From positions 248,001 through 312,000 of the forward strand of contig JADJTT010000006.1 of NCBI GenBank assembly GCA_016711045.1: a DNA stretch of 64,000 nucleotides, in the 5' to 3' direction. The notes beneath the pieces are model-generated. The model did no database searches. It saw only the letters and a program-made list of their open reading frames with translations, and had not been told where the DNA came from. Positions 59,114-64,000 of this stretch are shown here, in pieces. Position 1 is the first letter of the stretch; each line of letters opens with the position of its first letter. The translations under genes were made by a program, and so were the position numbers. The DNA comes from Saprospirales bacterium. GTDB taxonomy: Bacteria; Bacteroidota; Bacteroidia; Chitinophagales; Saprospiraceae.

Positions 59114-60508
59114 ATGGAAAGGAGAAAAATGCGCAAACGGTCCTGGGCGGAGCCCTATAAGATCAAAATGGTGGAACTGGTGCACATGACCACCCGCGAA
59201 GAACGTCAAAAGGCCCTGGAAAAGGCCGGTTATAATACCTTTTTGTTGCGTTCGCGCGACGTGTATATCGACCTGTTGACAGACAGCGGTACCAGTGCCA
59301 TGAGCGATCAGCAATGGGCCGGCCTCATGCGAGGCGATGAAGCCTATGCAGGGAGCGAAAACTTTTACCACCTGGAAGATGCCGTCCGGAAAGTGTATGG
59401 ATACAAACATGTCGTGCCCACCCACCAGGGGCGGGGCGCCGAACATATTCTTTCGAAAGTGTTGATCAAACCCGGCGATATCGTTCCCGGGAATATGTAT
59501 TTCACCACCACCCGCCTGCACCAGGAATTGGCAGGAGGAACCTTCGTCGATGTTATCTGCGACGAGGCCCACGATGCGGAAAACCTTTTTCCATTCAAAG
59601 GAAATATTGACCTGAACAAACTGGAGAACCTGATCAAGACCCACGGCGCCAAAAAGATACCCTACGTATCAATTGCGACCACGGTAAATATGGCAGGAGG
59701 ACAGCCCGTTTCGCTGGAAAACCTGCGTCAGGTGCGCGAGTTGACGAAGAAGCACGGGATCCTCGTGATCCACGACATGACCCGGGTGGCTGAAAATGCC
59801 TATTTCATTCAGCGCTCTGAGCCGGGCTATCAAAAGACGCCGATCCGGAAGATTGTCCACGAGATTTGTTCCCTGACGGATGGGGCAACATTTAGCGGAA
59901 AGAAAGATGCCCTGGTCAATATTGGAGGATTCCTGGCACTCAACAGGCGAAAAGACTATATCGAAGCCAGCAATCTCGTAGTGGTATACGAGGGGTTGCA
60001 CACCTACGGCGGATTGGCCGGACGCGATATGGAAGCGATGGCCATCGGGATTTACGAATCGATAGATGACGACCACATCCACGCCCGGGTAGGGCAGGTG
60101 GAATACCTCGGGCAGCAGCTCATCGATCACGGGGTGCCCATCGTACAACCTATTGGCGGACACGGTGTTTTCCTGGATGCCAAGCGTTTCCTGCCTCATT
60201 TGCCACAGGCATCCTTCCCCGCACAAACACTGGCGGCGGAGATTTACCTGGATTCGGGAGTACGCACGATGGAACGGGGTATTGTCTCCGCCGGACGGAA
60301 CAAACAAACAGGGGATCACAACTATCCCAATCTGGAGCTTGTGCGCCTCACCATTCCACGGAGGGTGTATACACAAGCGCATATGGACGTAGTGGCCGAA
60401 TCGGTAGAAGATGTATTCGCCAAACGCAAGAAGATAAAAGGGTTGGACATGACCTATGAACCTAAGTATCTGCGGTTTTTCCAGGCACGGTTCAAGCCCT
60501 TGAAATAA
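59114..60508 (+). CDS. tpl: Tyrosine phenol-lyase-type beta-eliminating lyase (tryptophanase/TPL family)
   Basis: This PLP enzyme splits an aromatic amino acid into the aromatic compound, pyruvate and ammonia. The 464-residue product has LLTDSGTSAMSDQQWAGL, PTHQGRGAEH and the PLP lysine segment SGKKDALVNIGG. Substrate-side residues follow tyrosine phenol-lyase, not tryptophanase. YFTTTR (residues 129-134) has Thr where tryptophanase has Asp. MER (386-388) has the phenol-binding Arg where tryptophanase has Ile. RFF (454-456) replaces RHF. Automatic annotation may still say tryptophanase. The ATG at 59129, with an AGGAG 5 bp upstream, is an alternative start. It is followed 8 bp later by the VIT1 gene. 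Confidence 0.85.
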   Translation: MERRKMRKRSWAEPYKIKMVELVHMTTREERQKALEKAGYNTFLLRSRDVYIDLLTDSGTSAMSDQQWAGLMRGDEAYAGSENFYHLEDAVRKVYGYKHVVPTHQGRGAEHILSKVLIKPGDIVPGNMYFTTTRLHQELAGGTFVDVICDEAHDAENLFPFKGNIDLNKLENLIKTHGAKKIPYVSIATTVNMAGGQPVSLENLRQVRELTKKHGILVIHDMTRVAENAYFIQRSEPGYQKTPIRKIVHEICSLTDGATFSGKKDALVNIGGFLALNRRKDYIEASNLVVVYEGLHTYGGLAGRDMEAMAIGIYESIDDDHIHARVGQVEYLGQQLIDHGVPIVQPIGGHGVFLDAKRFLPHLPQASFPAQTLAAEIYLDSGVRTMERGIVSAGRNKQTGDHNYPNLELVRLTIPRRVYTQAHMDVVAESVEDVFAKRKKIKGLDMTYEPKYLRFFQARFKPLK

Positions 60509-60516
60509 AAAGTAAC

Positions 60517-61629
60517 ATGCAAAAGCTCAAAGCCCAGCTTCAGGAAGAAGTAGACGCTGGTTTCCTCTACAGCAAACTGGCTGAAGCGCAGGAAGACCAT
60601 ACCACTGCTCAGGTATTGTCCAAATTGGGACAGATCGAGGAGGGCCACGCCAAAAAGCTGACAGCCCGGCTCCGGGAAATGGAGCCGGGGTTTGTCGCCC
60701 CTCCTCCCAGTCTGCGCGCCCGTATGCAGTGGAAGCTGACACGCTTCTTTGGCACGAGCTTTATCATTTCGAACTTATCTGAAATGGAAAAGGGCATGGC
60801 CCAGGCTGCGATCAATAAGAAAAAGGGAGAAGGAGCGGCCGCCTCAGGCATGGAACATACCCATTTACGCATCATCGAAGCCGTGGCCAAACAGCCCTCC
60901 ACCACTGTGAGCGGAGGGTTACTTTCCCGGTTTGAAGGCCGGCACAAGTCGGTGGGAGGCAATGCCCTCCGCGCTGCCGTGCTGGGCGCCAACGACGGCC
61001 TGGTCTCCAATATGAGCCTGGTCATGGGGGTAGCCGGCGCCACCGAAGCCCAAAGCGCTATCCTGATCACAGGCCTTGCAGGACTGCTGGCCGGCGCCAT
61101 CTCTATGGCCCTGGGTGAATGGTTGTCGGTACAAAGCTCCAGAGAGTTATACCTGCGCCAGATCGCCATGGAAGCCGAAGAACTGGAAGCTTCGCCCGAA
61201 GAAGAAAAAAGAGAGTTAAGCCTCCTGTATCAGGCAAAAGGCATGGACATGGCAGAAGCTGACCGCCTGGCTGAAAAAGTGATGGGCAACAAAGAAGTTG
61301 CCCTCGACGCCCTCGTACGGGAAGAGCTCGGCATCGACATGGAAGAACTGGGTGGCTCGGCCTGGGAAGCTGCGTTTGCTTCTTTCTTCTTGTTTGCCGT
61401 GGGCGCGATTATCCCGGTGTTGCCTTATCTCTTCATGGATGGCGGCCCGGTGATGTATGTGAGCCTGGCACTAAGCGTGGTGGGCTTGTTCCTGATCGGC
61501 GCGGCGATCACGCTGTTTACCGGGCGTAGCATCTGGTCGTCGGGAGCCCGGCAGGTGTTTTTTGGGCTGGCAGCGGCGGCGGTGACGTATGGGATTGGAC
61601 GATTGATTGGGGTGTCGATGGCGGGGTAG
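60517..61629 (+). CDS. Ferritin-like/VIT1 fusion: iron or manganese transporter (MbfA-like)
   Basis: The 370-residue protein fuses a rubrerythrin/ferritin-like domain (about residues 1-110: EEVDAGFLYSKLAEAQEDH, then LGQIEEGHAKKL with the ExxH pattern) to a CCC1/VIT1 transporter domain. The latter contains RAAVLGANDGLVSNMSLVMG, AGAISMALGEWLSVQSSREL, and later TM helices (FASFFLFAVGAIIPVLPYLF, YVSLALSVVGLFLIGAAI). This is the layout of MbfA-type iron or manganese exporters. The cation and direction are inferred from the family. It lies 8 bp after the lyase gene, likely in the same transcript. Confidence 0.9.
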   Translation: MQKLKAQLQEEVDAGFLYSKLAEAQEDHTTAQVLSKLGQIEEGHAKKLTARLREMEPGFVAPPPSLRARMQWKLTRFFGTSFIISNLSEMEKGMAQAAINKKKGEGAAASGMEHTHLRIIEAVAKQPSTTVSGGLLSRFEGRHKSVGGNALRAAVLGANDGLVSNMSLVMGVAGATEAQSAILITGLAGLLAGAISMALGEWLSVQSSRELYLRQIAMEAEELEASPEEEKRELSLLYQAKGMDMAEADRLAEKVMGNKEVALDALVREELGIDMEELGGSAWEAAFASFFLFAVGAIIPVLPYLFMDGGPVMYVSLALSVVGLFLIGAAITLFTGRSIWSSGARQVFFGLAAAAVTYGIGRLIGVSMAG

Positions 61630-61768
61630 GGGGAAGTGAACTGGTCTGAACTATGATTTTTGTGATTCATTGATTTTTGTGATTATTTAGTTGGGAGAGG
61701 CGCTGCGGGGATTGAAACCTCGGTAGGGTCGTTCCGGAAATAAGTTCCGGAATTGGAGCGTCCGGGAG

Positions 61769-61878
61769 GTAGTGTCGAAGTCCTCTTCGACACCTATTCA
61801 GCCTGCCGGGGTTGTGAGGGGTATACCGAAAATTCTCTGCATCTGAGCGCTATGTGTCGAAGGGGACTTCGACACTAC
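61769..61878. mobile_element. 110-bp MITE-like element with 25-bp terminal inverted repeats
   Basis: The ends GTAGTGTCGAAGTCCTCTTC... (61769-61793) and its inverted partner (61854-61878) match in 24 of 25 positions. Each end is also a small hairpin (GTGTCGAAG/CTTCGACAC). The interior is 60 bp with no frame. The 405-bp gap between the VIT1 and caspase genes also holds TTCCGGAA ATAAG TTCCGGAA just left of the element; nothing else was recognised. Confidence 0.6.
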
Positions 61879-62004
61879 TTTTCCAAATCGGGAAGCTAGG
61901 CTAAGAACGATCCTTTAGGGGTGGCTATGTTAATAGCAAGAATGGATCCTCCCCCCTTTTCAAGCTCCGGAGGAGCGACACTATTTTTCATTCCCGCATT
62001 TTCC

Positions 62005-62012
62005 TATATTTG
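62005..62012 (+). promoter_or_regulatory. Possible -7 box for the caspase gene
   Basis: TATATTTG fits TAnnTTTG and lies 22 bp before the ATG at 62035. It supports that start over upstream in-frame ATGs such as 61921. No clear -33 box was seen. Confidence 0.35.
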
Positions 62013-62034
62013 TCAGCACAAGATTTTTTCCCGC

Positions 62035-63822
62035 ATGCCTGAGCCCTCGAAAGGAATAGGAAAACACGATCAATCCGTTACTGGCGCAACTACATTCCGC
62101 CGGAAGTCCTTCCTGTTGGCTATTGGGATCGACGAGTATGCACACGCCCCGAGGCTGTATAATGCTGTGCAGGACGCCAAAGAGTTTGTCTCCATCTTGC
62201 AGGAAAAATACCAGTTCGATCCCCAATACACCACTGAACTTTACGACCAGAACGCCACCCGTCGCAACATATATCAGGCCCTCGACAAACTAGTCGATAC
62301 CCTTACGCAGGAAGACAACCTGGTGATCTATTTTTCCGGGCATGGAGAATACCGCGACCAGATGGACGAAGGCTACTGGATGCCGGTAGATGCGGAAAGA
62401 GGGGCTTTTTTCGATTTCATCCCCAATCAGCAGATACAGCACTACCTCAAGCGCATTCCCTCCCACCATTCGTTTGTGGTGGTCGATTCCTGCTTCAGCG
62501 GCACCCTCTTTGCCAGCCGCAACCTGGGACCCACCGAGCGCCTCGAAACCGTGCCCTCCCGGTGGTTGCTCACCTCGGGACGCAAGGAGCCGGTATCCGA
62601 CGGCAAGCCGGGCGATCATAGTCCTTTCGCAGAGAACATCCTTTTATTTCTTAAAAAGAACCAGCAATCTACCCTGCCCATCTCCCGCCTGATCGATGAC
62701 GTGGTGCATGCCACCGCCGCCAATGCCAAACAAACCCCGCGCGGCGAGCCCATTCAGGATACGGGGCACAAGGGTGGGCAGTTCTATTTCCACCTCAAAC
62801 ACGACGAAGCCCGCGATTGGGCAGAGGCACAAAAACAGGGTACGGCGGAGGCATTTCGAAATTTCCTGACGCTTTACCCCACTGGCACGTATGGCCAAGA
62901 GGCCTCCTGGGCTCTTGCCGGCAAGGAAGACACCATCTCCGCTTATTGGGATTTTCTTCAAAAATACCCGAGCGGCGCCAACGCCCCGCAAGCCGAATTG
63001 CGCATCCTGGCCCTGGAAGACGACCGCAACTGGCAAGACGCCCTTCGGATGGATTCGCTGCTCGCCTTCCGCAAATACCTGCAAAAGCACGAGAAAGGGA
63101 AATACCGCGCAGAAGCCGAAAGCCGCATTCAAGCCTTGCTGGGACGAACACCCGCTACCCCACGGCCCTCGACACCTAAACCGATACCCTCAAAAAGGAC
63201 GCCGGCACCCGCCCCTTCCTTTGACCGCATCAAACGAATCCTCCTCATCGGCCTGCCTATTTTGGTGGTGGGGATGATCGTGATCTGGCAGCTGAGTAAG
63301 GGCGCTGAAAAACCTTCCGTCTGGGACTGCAAAGCTAAATACGAGGAATGTCAGGAGGTCGAGAGCACCGATGGCCTGTTTTACTTCGTCCGGAATGGCG
63401 ACAAATGGGGCTATGTGAACGAAAAAGGAGAAGAGCTGATCGCACCGCGGTTTGAAGAACTACCAACCTTCGACACCAGCGGCCTGGCCCAGGTGAAGGA
63501 AAACGGCAAATACGGATGGATCGACCGGAAAGGGCAGATGGTAGTCCCTGCCGAAAAAGAAGGGGAGACGTTATTTATCGATACCCTGGCCGGGCGACCG
63601 ACGGAAAAAGACGCCGTACTTTCTCCAGTGGTAGATGAAACGCCCAAGGAGAAACCGAAAGTAATTACCCCACCCCCCCCAAACCTGAACCTAAACCCGA
63701 GCCTTCCATTGCCCTTCCCAAAATGGTCTCCGTACCGGGCGGCACTTTTACGATGGGCTGTACTTCGGAGCAGGGAAGCGATTGTGATGGCGATGAAGAA
63801 CCAGCCCACCAGGTCACCCTAA
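62035..63822 (+). CDS. Caspase-family protease with TM segment and WG-like repeat; real frame continues into a SUMF1 domain
   Basis: The N-terminal caspase-like peptidase (C14) domain spans about residues 20-265. The catalytic His103 is in YFSGHGEYRDQ and Cys153 is in VVDSCFSGTLF. Helical repeats follow (TAEAFRNFLTLYPTGTYGQE and further WALAGKEDTIS-type units). A proline-rich linker leads to a TM helix (about 400-420, ILLIGLPILVVGMIVIWQL). A WG-type repeat (WGYVNEKGEELIAP) lies near residue 461. As written, the frame ends at 63822 with a Pro-rich nonsense tail. The C8 run at 63673-63680 probably lacks one base, and the other frame continues into a formylglycine-generating-enzyme-like domain. 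The protein is membrane-bound. The catalytic pair suggests activity, and the target is unknown. Confidence 0.85.
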   Translation: MPEPSKGIGKHDQSVTGATTFRRKSFLLAIGIDEYAHAPRLYNAVQDAKEFVSILQEKYQFDPQYTTELYDQNATRRNIYQALDKLVDTLTQEDNLVIYFSGHGEYRDQMDEGYWMPVDAERGAFFDFIPNQQIQHYLKRIPSHHSFVVVDSCFSGTLFASRNLGPTERLETVPSRWLLTSGRKEPVSDGKPGDHSPFAENILLFLKKNQQSTLPISRLIDDVVHATAANAKQTPRGEPIQDTGHKGGQFYFHLKHDEARDWAEAQKQGTAEAFRNFLTLYPTGTYGQEASWALAGKEDTISAYWDFLQKYPSGANAPQAELRILALEDDRNWQDALRMDSLLAFRKYLQKHEKGKYRAEAESRIQALLGRTPATPRPSTPKPIPSKRTPAPAPSFDRIKRILLIGLPILVVGMIVIWQLSKGAEKPSVWDCKAKYEECQEVESTDGLFYFVRNGDKWGYVNEKGEELIAPRFEELPTFDTSGLAQVKENGKYGWIDRKGQMVVPAEKEGETLFIDTLAGRPTEKDAVLSPVVDETPKEKPKVITPPPPNLNLNPSLPLPFPKWSPYRAALLRWAVLRSREAIVMAMKNQPTRSP

Positions 63823-64000
63823 GCAGCTTCAAAATTGGGAAATACGAAGTGACCCAGGCGGAGTGGAAAGCCGTGATGGGAGAGAACCCGAGTAGATTCA
63901 GTGGTTGCGATCAATGTCCGGTTGAACAGGTCAGCTGGGACGATGTGCAGGAATTCCTCAAAAAACTAAACCAGCTGACCGGGGGCAACTACCGCCTGCC
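63723..64000 (+). CDS. FGE-sulfatase (SUMF1) domain, probably the C-terminal part of the caspase protein (3' partial)
   Basis: The reading frame restored after the C8 run gives PKPEPKPEPSIALPK and then MVSVPGGTFTMGCTSEQGSD. Next come VTLSSFKIGKYEVTQAEWKA, NPSRFSGC and PVEQVSWDDVQEFLKKLN, cut off by the window end. This is the start of the SUMF1/EgtB/PvdO-type non-haem iron enzyme domain. The start at 63723 is simply the first ATG; the domain is best read as fused to the caspase gene. Cysteines at SGCDQCP are visible. The family includes sulfatase-activating enzymes and many of unknown role, so the reaction here is not assigned. Confidence 0.8.
   Translation, partial: MVSVPGGTFTMGCTSEQGSDCDGDEEPAHQVTLSSFKIGKYEVTQAEWKAVMGENPSRFSGCDQCPVEQVSWDDVQEFLKKLNQLTGGNYRL

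Noticed and set aside
61921..62034. Longer N terminus of the caspase gene
   Set aside because: The added residues are low-complexity and lie upstream of a plausible -7 box at 62005; the caspase domain fits the 62035 start.
1..64000. Insertion sequence or integron
   Set aside because: No transposase, integrase or attC-like set was found in any frame; only small non-coding inverted-repeat elements are present.

Overview
The window looks like chromosomal DNA of a Bacteroidota member, most plausibly of the Saprospirales/Lewinella type. The evidence is a type IX secretion protein (PorQ) plus a cargo protein with a type A C-terminal sorting domain; an ECF sigma factor paired with a membrane anti-sigma/beta-barrel protein; a 7TM-DISM hybrid kinase ending in an AraC domain; several Bacteroidota-restricted families; mostly absent Shine-Dalgarno sites; and TAnnTTTG -7 boxes before some genes. 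No transposase, integrase, phage module or CRISPR array was seen.

Layout. 1-4.7 kb: end of a UDP-glucose dehydrogenase, a frameshifted YwqK-like lipoprotein, porQ, and an ECF sigma/anti-sigma barrel pair. 4.7-12.3 kb: mscL, aconitase, an XRE regulator with a decayed metalloprotease motif, and a four-gene run (SDR, DUF6134-like, DUF2062, epimerase). 12.5-18.9 kb: the hybrid kinase, then a five-gene periplasmic redox operon with two paralogous dihaem lipoproteins, YceI, a DUF5777 barrel and an OB-fold protein. 19-28 kb: two small membrane proteins, a glycyl-radical enzyme resembling hydroxyproline dehydratase with its activase, an adenine deaminase-like gene and two secreted glycosidases. 28-37 kb: SulP transporter, desaturase, LolA-like protein, C39-peptidase ABC exporter, Lon-like protease and truA. 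37.8-41.5 kb: clpX, clpP, tig and tRNA-Leu(UAG). 42-50 kb: relA/spoT, fur-like, purA, ybjQ, smpB, feoA and feoB. 50-56 kb: a barrel protein, a LysM glucosaminidase, an S24 repressor divergent from parA plus a ribbon-helix-helix partner, and a cytochrome/copper-monooxygenase T9SS cargo protein. 56.7-64 kb: PAP2 phosphatase, paaK, a tyrosine phenol-lyase-type lyase, a ferritin-like/VIT1 protein, and a caspase protein running into a formylglycine-generating-enzyme-like domain cut by the window end.

Two window-wide patterns stand out. (1) Five reading frames (about 1135, 11695, 36580, 54880 and 63677) are each broken by what looks like one missing base at a short base run, with the downstream frame fully preserved. 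This points to sequence error more than to five pseudogenes. (2) Intergenic spaces carry many long, near-perfect palindromes with unrelated sequences but the same design, including a fivefold tandem array of 68/69-bp hairpin units upstream of relA. They occur between divergent genes as well as after genes, so simple termination does not explain all of them.
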